Assembly: GCF_008107625.1 (NCBI RefSeq)
Contig: NZ_SDKK01000003.1
Span: forward strand, 193,825 to 257,824
Reading direction: 5' to 3'
Length of the DNA stretch: 64,000 nucleotides
Origin: Zoogloea oleivorans
Lineage (GTDB): Bacteria; Pseudomonadota; Gammaproteobacteria; Burkholderiales; Rhodocyclaceae
The translations under genes and the position numbers were made by a program. Within the stretch, counting starts at the first letter, position 1; each line of letters starts with the position of its first letter. This document shows positions 42,747-51,828 of this stretch, piece after piece. The notes under the pieces are model-generated. The model was not told the origin of the DNA and made no database searches. It was given only the letters and a program-made list of their open reading frames with translations.

Positions 42747-45700
42747 TCAGGCATCCGCCTCGATCGGGAGGCCGAAGGCTTCCCGCAGGGCGCCGAGTTC
42801 ATTACGCAATTCGGTCAGGATGGCCGGCGCATCGGCGAGATGTTTCTCCCGCCCGAGACGTTCCAGTTGCTGGGCCTTGGCCTGGGCCCGGCTGGCGCAG
42901 AAGTTGGATACCGCGCCCTTGAGGGCGTGGGCGGCACTGTGCAGGGCTTCCGCATCGCCAGTCCGGACGGCGTTGTCGATGTCGGCGAGCATGCGCGGTT
43001 CGTCTTCGCTGTACATCACGATCAGTTGGGCGAGCAGGTCTTCGTCGTCGCCCAGGTTGGCGAGCACGCTTTCCCGGTCGAATACGGGCCCGCTCGGCGG
43101 TGCCAATTCGGTGCCCGGAGGAGGGGCCGGGTCGCCATGGCCGGCGTGGTGAATCAGCACTTCCACCAGATCGGGGGCGTGCACCGGTTTGGACAGGTAG
43201 CCGTCCATGCCGGCTTTCAGGCAGCGTTCCCGGTCGCCCTTCATGGCGTGGGCCGTCATGGCGATGACGGGCGTGTGGGGCACGCCTGCAGCTTCCCGTT
43301 CGCGAATTCTGGCGGTGGCGTCGAAACCGCCCATGATCGGCATCTGCACGTCCATCAGGATGATGTCGTAGCGGTTGCGCTCGTGCAGGTCCAGGGCTTC
43401 CTGCCCGTTGTTGGCCACATCGACCTGATGACCGAGCTTGCCCAGCAGACGCAGGGCGAGGGTCTGGTTCACCACGTTGTCCTCGGCCAGCAGGATGCGC
43501 ATCTGGCGCCGTTGTTCGCGCAGGCTGTGACGGGTGATGAGCTGCCGGTCGCTGGTGTTGTCGTCCTCGATAGGAATGACGGATAGGAGAATGGCGTTGA
43601 GCAGGTCGGAGGCCTGGATCGGCATCGGCAGGTAGGCCGCCACGCCGAGTTCGCGGCAGCGGGCGCCGTCGCCGCGGCGACCCTCGCCGGCAAGCATGAT
43701 GATGCAGGGGGTGGGGTTCGTTATTTGGGGAATCGCCTCGACCAGCTGGAAGCCCTCGGAATCCGGTAGTTGGGTGCCGACGATGACGACCCGGTAAGGC
43801 CAGCCGTTGCTTGTCGCCTGGGCCAGTTCGCGGCGGCTGGTGGTGGCATCCGGGGTGGCAAAGGGGGCCATGCGCCAATGGCCGAGGAGTTCCATCAGCA
43901 TTTCCCGTTCAGCCGGGTTGTCGACGGCGACGAGGACCGGGAGCCCTTCCAGGTGGGCTTGCTCTTCGGTGGCCGGTACCGACTGGCCAAGACCGAATTG
44001 TGCGGTGAAACGGAAGGTGCTGCCTTCGCCGGGCGTGCTGTCCACGCCGATGTGTCCACCCATGGCCTGTACCAGCTGGGCACTGATGGTCAGCCCCAGC
44101 CCGGTGCCGCCGTAGCGGCGGGTGGTGGATGTGTCGGCCTGGGAGAACGCTTCGAAGATCAGTTCCTGCTTTTCGGCGGGGATGCCGACGCCGCTGTCCT
44201 CGACGCTGAAAGCCAGGCTGGCTCCGGAGGATGAGGGGGGGCCGGGCTGGACGACGACCTTGACGCCGCCCTCATTGGTGAACTTGATGCCGTTGGAGAT
44301 CAGGTTGATGAGCACCTGACGCAGCCGGTGCGGGTCGCCGATCAGGCTGTCGGGGATTTCGGGGGCGACCTGCGCGGTGAGTTGCAGATTCTTTTCTGCT
44401 GCGCGCTGTTGCAGGGTGCGCACGGCCAGGGCGACGCAGTCGCGCAGGCTGAAGTCGATGTGCTCGAAATCCAGCTTGCCGGCCTCGATTTTCGAGAAGT
44501 CGAGGATGTCGTTGATGATGTTGAGCAGCGAGTTGGCCGAGCTTTTGACGAGGGTCAGGTATTCCTTCTGTTCGTTGTCGAGCCGGGTGTCGAGGGCCAG
44601 GTCGGTCATGCCGAGGATGGCGTTCATCGGGGTGCGGATTTCGTGGCTCATGTTGGCCAGGAAATCGCTCTTCGAGCGGCTGTTGGCCTCCGCTAATTCC
44701 TTTGCCTGACGCATGTAGGTTTCCGCTGCCTTGCGGTCGCTGATGTCCCGCAAATACGCGGTGATCAGCTGGCTGCCGGCGCTCTCAACCGCCACCAGGG
44801 CAACTTCAACGGGGAATTCCTCGCCATTCGGGTGGATCGCAATGGCCTCGATGCGCTGGCCGAGTGCCTCGGGTTTGATGTCTGTGAGCAGATCGCGCAG
44901 GCCTCGGCTCTGGGCTTCGCGCAGGCGTTCCGGGAAGAACAGTTTGGCGTAGGGCTGGTGCAGGGCTTCGGCGCGGGTGATGCCAAAGGTCCGTTCTGCG
45001 GCGGGGTTGAATTCGAGGATGCAGCCTTCGCTGTCTACGGTGATGATGCAGTCGAGCGCCGCTTCGGTGATGGCGCGGTTGCGCGACTCACTGGCGGCCA
45101 GGGCCGACTGACCATCGAAAAGACGGATTGAGGTCCAGTTGAGGGCGTCCACCAGTTTGCGGATTTCAGCGGTGTCGCTGGGCTCGACGAGCAAGGCGCC
45201 GCGGCTGGCTTCGAGGCCTTCGGCGAAGGTGGTGGCGCGTCCCAGGCTGCGCAGGGTGGGGCGCAGAAAGAGCAGGATGGCGGCGGTACCGATGAGCAGG
45301 GTCAGGGCGCCGGCAAGGATGCTGTCCGTGAGAATATGGCGCAGGTCGTTGTCGGCAGCTTCCGGGCTGATTTCCACGCTAAGCCAGCCCAGCGGTGCAG
45401 CGTCGCCGATGCCGGTCCAGGCAACGATCTGTTCTTTGCCCATTCTGGGGGAGAGCCGGCTCGCGGCCTGCCGGTTTTCGCTGGGCAGCGTGATGGGCGT
45501 GGTGGCGGTTTCGGCGACGAAGGCGGTGTGTTCTGTCTGCCGGCTGACGATGGTGATGGGGATGCCCTGGCGGTCGGTTACCGTCAGGCGGCGAATGCCG
45601 GGGGTTGTCTGCAGTTCGGTGAGGTGCTTGAGGATGCCGTCGGCGTCGCCCTTGACCATGTGTGGTTCGAGCACGGCAGCAAGGTGGCGGCTCAGCTCGT

Positions 45701-45869
45701 CGGCGTGCTGGCGCTCCAGACGCTCAACGAATTCCGCTTGTTCGAGGCCGACGTAGATGGAGTAGGCGCCGATGGACAGGGTCAGGAGCAGGGCGAACAG
45801 CACGGTGAGCTGCTGTCCGAGGGAGCGCAGGCCGGCCCGGGCAGCCAGGCGGTTGAGGACTTGGTTCAT
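42747..45869 (-). CDS. Hybrid sensor histidine kinase with PAS, receiver and Hpt domains
   Basis: A 1,040-residue BarA-like membrane sensor. In order: TM near 20-42, a periplasmic loop (about 45-180), TM near 185-205, a HAMP-like linker, PAS (about 265-385), HisKA with the phosphorylated His in MSHEIRTPMNA near 408, HATPase_c (about 510-630), a degenerate receiver lacking the usual Asp (about 645-770), a full receiver with Asp in DIILMDVQMPIMGG near 845, and an Hpt domain with AHALKG near 985. The input is unknown. The start overlaps the stop of the HD-GYP regulator gene upstream (ATGA), so the two form a coupled phosphorelay pair. Confidence 0.95.
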   Translation of the reverse strand: MNQVLNRLAARAGLRSLGQQLTVLFALLLTLSIGAYSIYVGLEQAEFVERLERQHADELSRHLAAVLEPHMVKGDADGILKHLTELQTTPGIRRLTVTDRQGIPITIVSRQTEHTAFVAETATTPITLPSENRQAASRLSPRMGKEQIVAWTGIGDAAPLGWLSVEISPEAADNDLRHILTDSILAGALTLLIGTAAILLFLRPTLRSLGRATTFAEGLEASRGALLVEPSDTAEIRKLVDALNWTSIRLFDGQSALAASESRNRAITEAALDCIITVDSEGCILEFNPAAERTFGITRAEALHQPYAKLFFPERLREAQSRGLRDLLTDIKPEALGQRIEAIAIHPNGEEFPVEVALVAVESAGSQLITAYLRDISDRKAAETYMRQAKELAEANSRSKSDFLANMSHEIRTPMNAILGMTDLALDTRLDNEQKEYLTLVKSSANSLLNIINDILDFSKIEAGKLDFEHIDFSLRDCVALAVRTLQQRAAEKNLQLTAQVAPEIPDSLIGDPHRLRQVLINLISNGIKFTNEGGVKVVVQPGPPSSSGASLAFSVEDSGVGIPAEKQELIFEAFSQADTSTTRRYGGTGLGLTISAQLVQAMGGHIGVDSTPGEGSTFRFTAQFGLGQSVPATEEQAHLEGLPVLVAVDNPAEREMLMELLGHWRMAPFATPDATTSRRELAQATSNGWPYRVVIVGTQLPDSEGFQLVEAIPQITNPTPCIIMLAGEGRRGDGARCRELGVAAYLPMPIQASDLLNAILLSVIPIEDDNTSDRQLITRHSLREQRRQMRILLAEDNVVNQTLALRLLGKLGHQVDVANNGQEALDLHERNRYDIILMDVQMPIMGGFDATARIREREAAGVPHTPVIAMTAHAMKGDRERCLKAGMDGYLSKPVHAPDLVEVLIHHAGHGDPAPPPGTELAPPSGPVFDRESVLANLGDDEDLLAQLIVMYSEDEPRMLADIDNAVRTGDAEALHSAAHALKGAVSNFCASRAQAKAQQLERLGREKHLADAPAILTELRNELGALREAFGLPIEADA

Positions 45870-46909
45870 TCTTCGTCCTGGAAGCGCTCACGGATGACGA
45901 GCGCTTCCTCCCAGCGAGCGAGAAAGGCATCCACGCAGACTGGGTCGAAATGGCTGCCCCGGCCTTCCTTGAGGAGATTGACGGACCGCTCCAGATCCCA
46001 GGCGGGTTTGTAGGGGCGGGCGGAGGTGAGGGCGTCAAAGACGTCTGCAACGGCAACGATCCGGCCAGCCAGCGGGATCGCTTCGCCAACAAGACCGTTG
46101 GGGTAGCCGCTGCCGTCGAATTTTTCGTGGTGGGTGAGGGCGATCTCGGCGGCCATCTGGATCATCGGCGAGGACGAGCCATTGAGGATGTCATGCCCGA
46201 TGCTGGCGTGCTGGCGCATGACCTCCATTTCTTCGTCGGTGAGGCGGCCGGGCTTGAGCAGAATGTTGTCGGGCGTGCCGACTTTGCCGATGTCGTGCAT
46301 GGGCGCGGCGGTCAGCAGGCGATCACAGAATTCGCGTTCCAGGCCCAGGTGCTCGGCGATGAGCAGTGAGTAGTGGGCCATGCGCAGGATGTGACCGCCG
46401 GTTTCCGGGTCGCGGAACTCGGCGGCCCGGGCCAGGCGTGTGACGGTTTCCCGTTCCCGGGCCACGATCTCTGCGGTTTTGCGGACGACGGCTTCCTGCA
46501 GATCATCATTCCAGTTGCGCAGGCGCTTGTGGCTTTCCCGCAGCGACAGCATGGTGCGCACGCGGGGGTCGAATTCATGGCGGTCGATGGGCTTGGTGAG
46601 GAAGTCATTGGCGCCGGCCGTCAGGCACTGGTAGCGGACTTCCTTTTCGTGGGCGGCGGTGACCATCAGGATCGGCACGACATCGGCCGAGTGCAGTTTG
46701 CGTACGGCGCTGATGAATTCGATGCCGTTGAGGTCGGGCATCATGTAGTCGACGATCACCAGATCGGGCTCGTGGTCGCTGCACCATTGGAGACCTTCCA
46801 GCGGTGAGGTGAAGCAAACGATCTCCGTGCCGGCGGGCGTGAGCTTGCGGACCAGCGCCTGGATCAGGGTCAGGTTGATGGGGGTGTCGTCAACAATGGC
46901 TATGGCCAT
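45866..46909 (-). CDS. Response regulator with HD-GYP c-di-GMP phosphodiesterase domain
   Basis: A 347-residue RpfG-like regulator. The receiver spans residues 1-125 with phospho-acceptor Asp54 in IVDYMMPD; a coiled linker spans about 125-150. The HD-GYP domain (about 155-340) has HDIGKVGTPD near 203 and the signature HHEKFDGSGYPNGL near 265, intact for binding metal and degrading c-di-GMP. It should act in the cytosol under control of the hybrid kinase. It lies 116 bases downstream of fliR on the same strand, so a tie to motility is plausible. Confidence 0.95.
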   Translation of the reverse strand: MAIAIVDDTPINLTLIQALVRKLTPAGTEIVCFTSPLEGLQWCSDHEPDLVIVDYMMPDLNGIEFISAVRKLHSADVVPILMVTAAHEKEVRYQCLTAGANDFLTKPIDRHEFDPRVRTMLSLRESHKRLRNWNDDLQEAVVRKTAEIVARERETVTRLARAAEFRDPETGGHILRMAHYSLLIAEHLGLEREFCDRLLTAAPMHDIGKVGTPDNILLKPGRLTDEEMEVMRQHASIGHDILNGSSSPMIQMAAEIALTHHEKFDGSGYPNGLVGEAIPLAGRIVAVADVFDALTSARPYKPAWDLERSVNLLKEGRGSHFDPVCVDAFLARWEEALVIRERFQDEE

Positions 46910-47025
46910 GGGGGCTCCGGAGGGGCGGCTGGCGAGAGTCGGCCCTGATGGGCAAATTGGATGGTCAGATTATCGGCTCCCGATCCCCGAAGTTGAGTTT
47001 CTGTTTGCCGGCGTGAGGGCGTGCC

Positions 47026-47808
47026 TCAGCGTGCCGCGCGGATCACGCCGGCCATGGTGTTAAAACCTGCATCGTAGAAACCTTGAAGGATCGGCGCGAG
47101 GTGTCCCAGCGAAAGGATCAGCACGCCGAAGCCGACCGACAGGGTGATCGGAAAGCCGATGGCGAAGAGGTTCAATTGCGGCGCGGCGCGGGTCAGGATA
47201 CCCAGGGCGATGTTGGTGATGAGCAGCGCCGTGACTACCGGCAAGGCCATCAGCAGGCCGGACGCAAAGATCGTGCTGCCAAAGCGGACGAGCATCATCC
47301 AGCCCTCCTTGTGCAGGGGGGCGTCGGCGATCGGTAGCCACACGAAGCTGGCGGCCAGGGCGTCGAGCATCAGCAGATGCCCGTTGAGGGAGAGAAAGAT
47401 GAGGGTCGAGAGGAGGGTCAGGAGTTCGCCGACCACGGCAGTCTGGCCGCCGGCAATCGGGTCGAAGAAGGTGGCGAAGGACAGGCCCATCTGCAGGCTG
47501 ATGAGTTCGCCCATGACGTCGAGTGCGGCAAATACGACCCGCATGGTGAGGCCCATGGCGATGCCGATGATGGTTTGCTGCAAGAGCATCAGCATGCCGT
47601 TCCACGAACTCAGCGAAATCGGTGTGGCGGCGGGAAGCGCGGGCACCATGCCGATGGCCACCGCCAGTCCGACCATCAGTTTGATGCGCCTGGGCATGGC
47701 GTTGTTGTTGAATACCGGTGCAGAGCCCATCAGTCCGAGGATGCGGGCCAGCGGGTAAGCCATGACGGCAAGCCAGGCGTCGAGCTGGGCGGTGGTGACG
47801 GACAGCAT
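47026..47808 (-). CDS. fliR: Flagellar export apparatus protein FliR
   Basis: A 260-residue inner-membrane protein of the flagellar type III export gate, forming the FliPQR pore. Six to eight hydrophobic segments and typical FliR blocks are present: PVFNNNAMPRRIKLMVGLAVAIG near 35, GLSFATFFDPIAGGQT near 112, and RAAPQLNLFAIGFPITLSVG near 205. The ATG at 47808 is preferred; the longer frame overlaps fliQ. Last of the fliOPQR group. Confidence 0.95.
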   Translation of the reverse strand: MLSVTTAQLDAWLAVMAYPLARILGLMGSAPVFNNNAMPRRIKLMVGLAVAIGMVPALPAATPISLSSWNGMLMLLQQTIIGIAMGLTMRVVFAALDVMGELISLQMGLSFATFFDPIAGGQTAVVGELLTLLSTLIFLSLNGHLLMLDALAASFVWLPIADAPLHKEGWMMLVRFGSTIFASGLLMALPVVTALLITNIALGILTRAAPQLNLFAIGFPITLSVGFGVLILSLGHLAPILQGFYDAGFNTMAGVIRAAR

Positions 47809-47819
47809 GGGGAGCGTCG

Positions 47820-48089
47820 TCAGCCGATCATCGACGGAATGCTCTCGAAGAGGCGCCGGATGTAGTCGGTCATCATCGTGATCATCCACGGCCCGGCGAG
47901 CACCAGGGTGATGAAGGTGGCGATCAGCTTGGGCACGAAGGACAGGGTCTGTTCGTTGATCTGCGTGGCGGCCTGGAAGATGGAGATGATCAGGCCGGTG
48001 GTCAGGGCCGCGATGAAGAGGGGCGCTGATACCAGCAGGGTCAGTTCGAGGGCCTGGCGACCGAGGTCGATGACGGTGGTCGGAGTCAT
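47820..48089 (-). CDS. fliQ: Flagellar export apparatus protein FliQ
   Basis: An 89-residue two-helix membrane protein of the export gate, where four copies join FliP and FliR. Hydrophobic segments lie at about 16-38 and 50-75, with the family motif ATQINEQTLSFVPKL between them. Normal length. It sits 8 bases after fliP and 11 before fliR. Confidence 0.97.
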   Translation of the reverse strand: MTPTTVIDLGRQALELTLLVSAPLFIAALTTGLIISIFQAATQINEQTLSFVPKLIATFITLVLAGPWMITMMTDYIRRLFESIPSMIG

Positions 48090-48097
48090 GGCAGTTC

Positions 48098-48844
48098 CTA
48101 TCCGAAGCTCTGGACGAGGGAGGAAATCAGCAGGTTCCAGCCATCCACGAGCACAAAGAGCATGATCTTGAAGGGCAGCGAGACGATGGCCGGGCTCATC
48201 ATCATCATGCCCATGGACATCAGCACCGATGCGACCACCATGTCGATGATGAGGAAGGGGATGAAGACGATGAAGCCGATCTGGAAGGCGGTTTTCAGTT
48301 CGGAGGTGACGAAGGCGGGGATGACGACACGCATCGGCAGGTCGTCGGCCTTGTCAACCCGCGGTGTCTTGGCCAGCTTGGAGAACAGGTTGAGATCGGG
48401 TTCGCGGATCTGCTTGAGCATGAAGGTCTTGACTGGCACGGTGGCCCGGTCGACGGCTTCGTTGAAGGTGATGCGGTTTTCCGACAGGGGCAGCCAGGCC
48501 TCGGTGTAAACCTTGTCGGCTACCGGAGACATGATGAAGAAGGTGAGAAACAGCGACAGGCCGACGATCACCTGGTTGGGCGGTGAGGTCTGGGTGCCCA
48601 TGGCGTGACGGAGCAGCGACATGACGATGATGATCCGCGTGAAGCAGGTCATCATCAGCACCATGGCCGGCAGGAAGCTCAGGGAGGTGAGCAGCAGCAG
48701 GGTCTGGATCGACAGGCTGTACTGGGTGCCTCCCCCTCCGGCAGGGGTGCTGGTCAGGGCCGGCAGGGCCTGGGCCAGCAGCGGGAGCGGCGCCAGCAGG
48801 CACAGGGGAGCAAGGCGGCGGAGAAGAAGCTGCAACGATTTCAT
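48098..48844 (-). CDS. fliP: Flagellar export apparatus protein FliP
   Basis: A 248-residue core export-gate protein, made with a signal peptide (about 1-26: [17 protein letters not shown]). Typical FliP blocks are present: [26 protein letters not shown] near 50, [19 protein letters not shown] near 78, and [23 protein letters not shown] near 168. The start overlaps the fliO stop by 4 bases (ATGA). Confidence 0.97.
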   Translation of the reverse strand: MKSLQLLLRRLAPLCLLAPLPLLAQALPALTSTPAGGGGTQYSLSIQTLLLLTSLSFLPAMVLMMTCFTRIIIVMSLLRHAMGTQTSPPNQVIVGLSLFLTFFIMSPVADKVYTEAWLPLSENRITFNEAVDRATVPVKTFMLKQIREPDLNLFSKLAKTPRVDKADDLPMRVVIPAFVTSELKTAFQIGFIVFIPFLIIDMVVASVLMSMGMMMMSPAIVSLPFKIMLFVLVDGWNLLISSLVQSFG

Positions 48845-49257
48845 CGTGGGCGCCGTTCGAGGGTCTGTTTGAGCCAGCTCTGGAAGTCCTTGCCCCCGGG
48901 TTGGGATGACGAGGCGCCAGGTGCGAGGGGCAGCTCGGCGGCATCCAGGGTGAGCAGGTTGGTCACCCGGCCGGGTGCGACGCCGAGGACCAGCACCTTG
49001 TCGGCGATTTCCACCAGGACAACCCGCTCGCGCGGGCCGACGGCGGTGGCGCCGCGGATGGTCAGCAGGTTGGCGCCCTTGCCACTGCCGGCACCGAGGC
49101 GTTTCAGAACGTGCAGGCTGACAAAAAGCAGGCCGATGATGAGTGCCAGTCCGAGAAGCATCTGGAGGACGCTGCCAGTAGCGTCAAAGTTGCCATCCGC
49201 AGAGATCGCGGAGCCCGTCAGGAGGAACAGACCGGCAGGGAGTAGCGGAAGGCGCAT
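48841..49257 (-). CDS. fliO: Flagellar biosynthesis protein FliO
   Basis: A 138-residue membrane protein that helps assemble the FliP ring. A signal-like N-terminus ([17 protein letters not shown]) and one membrane segment (about 32-52, [21 protein letters not shown]) precede a cytoplasmic domain with [26 protein letters not shown], the FliO signature. Coupled to fliP. A gap of about 425 bases separates it from fliN, which is unusual for the operon. Confidence 0.93.
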   Translation of the reverse strand: MRLPLLPAGLFLLTGSAISADGNFDATGSVLQMLLGLALIIGLLFVSLHVLKRLGAGSGKGANLLTIRGATAVGPRERVVLVEIADKVLVLGVAPGRVTNLLTLDAAELPLAPGASSSQPGGKDFQSWLKQTLERRPR

Positions 49258-49429
49258 GGGGCGGCACGGATTGAGCGAGAGTCTGGTTTCAGCATAGCCC
49301 GGCAGCGTGCTGCCGTATGGGCCGATAAGATGGGCAAAAGCGGTATTTTTTCATGCTTTGCGGTTTCGCTGATGAACTGGATGGCGTAGTGTCACTCAAA
49401 TCACGGGTAACGTCCTGGAGGGTGTGATC

Positions 49430-49642
49430 ATGTTGCTGTGGCATCGTGAGATCCAGCCTGAGGCTGGCGCGTCTGAAGGCATTGCGGCGGTTTCGACCGA
49501 CTCCGCGGCGTATGAGGCCAAGCGCCAGCGGGCGCTACAGATACTCGGTGAACGCTGGTTGCTGCATCGGGCCAATGCGCCCGACCGGCATCCGCCGCGC
49601 TCGGTGCTGTCCAGGCCGCGCGGGGAGGCGGCATCACCCTGA
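49430..49642 (+). CDS. Small hypothetical protein in the fliN-fliO gap
   Basis: A 70-residue polar protein on the strand opposite to the flagellar genes. The N-terminus reads MLLWHREIQPEAGASEG; the middle is helical (SAAYEAKRQRALQILGERWLLHRAN) and the C-terminus basic and Pro-rich. GGAGG lies a suitable distance before the ATG at 49430. The family is not recognised. It has no membrane segment. Its presence would explain why the fliN-fliO gap is so large. Confidence 0.5.
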   Translation: MLLWHREIQPEAGASEGIAAVSTDSAAYEAKRQRALQILGERWLLHRANAPDRHPPRSVLSRPRGEAASP

Positions 49643-49683
49643 GCTGGATGGTGATGGAGGGAGTGCCGGCCGGGGCGGGCCAG

Positions 49684-50142
49684 TCAGCTGCGCAGTTTGC
49701 GGATGCGCTCGGCGGGCGTGATGATGTCCGTCAGTCGGATGCCGAACTTGTCGTTTACCACCACCACTTCGCCTTGGGCGATCAGGGTGCCGTTGACCAG
49801 TACATCCATCGGCTCGCCGGCCAGTCCTTCGAGTTCCACCACCGAGCCGTGGGCCAGCTGCAGCAGGTTGCGGATGGCGATCTTGGTTCGTCCCAGTTCC
49901 ACGGTGAGCTGCACCGGGATGTCCAGGATCATGTCGTAATCGTTGATCGACCCGCTCTTTGTGCCGGCCTGCCCGAAGTCCGGGAACAACTGGCTGGCGG
50001 GCTTGGCCTGGTATGGCGACTCTTCTTCGAGGCCGGGCAGCGCCGGATCGGTCAGGCCTTCGGAGGCTGCCTGCTCCTGCATCGCGGCGGCCCAGTCGTC
50101 GTCGCTGATCTGGTTCTCGTCGGGGTTGTCGGTTTCTGACAT
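49684..50142 (-). CDS. fliN: Flagellar motor switch protein FliN
   Basis: A 152-residue C-ring protein that binds CheY-P with FliM and helps docking of export cargo. An acidic N-terminal extension (about 1-65) precedes the SPOA domain (about 70-150) with LDIPVQLTVELGRTKIAIRNLL, GSVVELEGLAGEPMDVLVNG and GEVVVVNDKFGIRLTDI. It lies 9 bases after fliM. Confidence 0.97.
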   Translation of the reverse strand: MSETDNPDENQISDDDWAAAMQEQAASEGLTDPALPGLEEESPYQAKPASQLFPDFGQAGTKSGSINDYDMILDIPVQLTVELGRTKIAIRNLLQLAHGSVVELEGLAGEPMDVLVNGTLIAQGEVVVVNDKFGIRLTDIITPAERIRKLRS

Positions 50143-50151
50143 GCTGTGCTC

Positions 50152-51144
50152 CTAGCCCTTGGGCTGGGGTTCGTCTTCCTGGGCGAGGAAGCGTTCGACC
50201 TTCAGGGCGTATTGTCCGCGCTGGATGCCGTAACGGGCTTCCATGAACGGGATGCCGTCCACTTCGGCCTGAATGGTTTCCGGAATGTTGAGGGGGATGA
50301 CGTCACCGGGTTTCATGTTGACGATGTCCCTGAGCGTGACCTTGGCCGTGCCGAGGCGTGCCACCATCGTGACTTCGGCCGACTGCAATTGCTTGCCCAT
50401 CATGCTGACCCAGCGGTTGTCCTGGGTGATGTGGTCGCTCTGCATCGTCGAGTAGAGCGTCTCGCGGATCGGCTCCAGCATCGAGTACGGGAAGCAGAAG
50501 TGCATTTCCGCCTGCGAGCCGCCGAACTCCAGCGTGAAGGAGGCCGCGACCACGACTTCGCTGGGGGTGGCGATATTGGCAAACTGGGGGTTCATTTCCG
50601 AGCGCACGTACTCGAATTCGAGCTTTTTCACCGGCGCCCAGGCTTTTTCGTACTCTGCGAAGGTGACCTTCAGCAGGCCCTGGATGATGCGCTGTTCGGT
50701 GGGCGTGAAGTCGCGCCCCTCGACGCGGGTGTGGAAGCGCCCGTCGCCGCCGAAAAGGTTATCGACCACGAGGAAGACCAGGTTCGGGTCGAGGACGATC
50801 AGTGCCGTGCCGCGCAGGGGCTTGGCGACGAACAGGTTCAGGTTGGTCGGAACCACCAGGTTGCGCACGAACTCGCTGAACTTCTGGACCTTGATCGGCC
50901 CCACCGAGACTTCGACGTTGCGGTGCATGTAGTTGAACATGCCGATCCGCAGGTAACGGGCGAAGCGCTCGTTGATGAGCTCCATCGTGGGCATGCGCCC
51001 ACGGACGATCCGTTCCTGGGTGGCGAGGTTGTAATCCCTGACCCCGTCGGTGCTTTCCTCTGCGTGCTCGGACTCGTCACTCTCCCCGGTGACGCCCTTG
51101 AGCAGGGCATCAACCTCTTCCTGGGAGAGAAAGTCCTGGGCCAT
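50152..51144 (-). CDS. fliM: Flagellar motor switch protein FliM
   Basis: A 330-residue switch protein at the top of the C ring. The N-terminal CheY-binding segment is LSQEEVDALLKGV (5-17). A middle CheC-like domain (about 50-230) contains LVFLVVDNLFGGDGRF, and a C-terminal SPOA domain (about 250-320) contains LRDIVNMKPGDVIPL. Normal length. It lies 12 bases after fliL. Confidence 0.97.
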   Translation of the reverse strand: MAQDFLSQEEVDALLKGVTGESDESEHAEESTDGVRDYNLATQERIVRGRMPTMELINERFARYLRIGMFNYMHRNVEVSVGPIKVQKFSEFVRNLVVPTNLNLFVAKPLRGTALIVLDPNLVFLVVDNLFGGDGRFHTRVEGRDFTPTEQRIIQGLLKVTFAEYEKAWAPVKKLEFEYVRSEMNPQFANIATPSEVVVAASFTLEFGGSQAEMHFCFPYSMLEPIRETLYSTMQSDHITQDNRWVSMMGKQLQSAEVTMVARLGTAKVTLRDIVNMKPGDVIPLNIPETIQAEVDGIPFMEARYGIQRGQYALKVERFLAQEDEPQPKG

Positions 51145-51156
51145 GGTGGAATCCCG

Positions 51157-51735
51157 TTATTGCACGATGAACTGGTTGAACAGCACGGCAAGCACCGGCC
51201 CGTCGTCTTCGGGACGGTTGCGCTTGTTTTTCTTTTTCGGGTTTGGCGCGTAGCCGAGAACGTCGTTGGCTTCTTCCTTGATTTCGTCAGCGAGCGCCTC
51301 GCGTCCCTCAGCCGACACCAGGTCGGAGGGCTTCTTGGCGGACAGCAGCATGATGATCCGGTGCTTCAGCTCGGGCATGTACAGCTTGAGCGAATCCCCC
51401 ACCTTGGCATCGGCGACCCGCAGGACCATGGTCGACTGCAGGAAGTGTTCGCCTTCTTCGGGGGCGAGGTTGACGGTGAATTGCTCCAGCTGGACGAATA
51501 CAGGCGGGTGTGCGGGATCAACCTTGACCTTGGCCGGTTCGTGCTGGGCCGGTGCTTCTTCTTCAGCATCCTCGCCGTCCGCGGCATGCTTTTTCTTGCC
51601 CATCAACATGAAGGCTGCGCCACCGGCGATCGCCAGGATCAGCACGGCAACGATGATGATGATCATTTTTTTCTTGCCCCCCTTGGCGGGGGCTTCGCCT
51701 TCGGCGCTGTCTGCCTTGGCCGGTGCTTTCGACAT
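51157..51735 (-). CDS. fliL: Flagellar basal body protein FliL
   Basis: A 192-residue inner-membrane protein linked to stator stability and torque. It has a basic cytosolic N-terminus, a single membrane segment (about 24-42, MIIIIVAVLILAIAGGAAFML) and a periplasmic domain (about 85-192) with QLEQFTVNLAPEEGEHFLQ and LKHRIIMLLSAKKPSDL. The periplasmic linker carries an acidic stretch (DGEDAEEEAP), and the protein ends in VLFNQFIVQ. Confidence 0.95.
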   Translation of the reverse strand: MSKAPAKADSAEGEAPAKGGKKKMIIIIVAVLILAIAGGAAFMLMGKKKHAADGEDAEEEAPAQHEPAKVKVDPAHPPVFVQLEQFTVNLAPEEGEHFLQSTMVLRVADAKVGDSLKLYMPELKHRIIMLLSAKKPSDLVSAEGREALADEIKEEANDVLGYAPNPKKKNKRNRPEDDGPVLAVLFNQFIVQ

Positions 51736-51828
51736 GCTGGATTACTCCTTATCTCGGTTCATTGTTATCCATCACGTCTGCCCGGCAAGCCTGAAATAGG
51801 GGCATCATCGCCCATCATTTGTGGGGCC

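Noticed and set aside
49321-49328. GCCGATAA, a perfect sigma28 -10 box before the small gene in the fliN-fliO gap
   Set aside because: No TAAA-type -35 element lies at the required distance upstream, so the eight bases may be chance.
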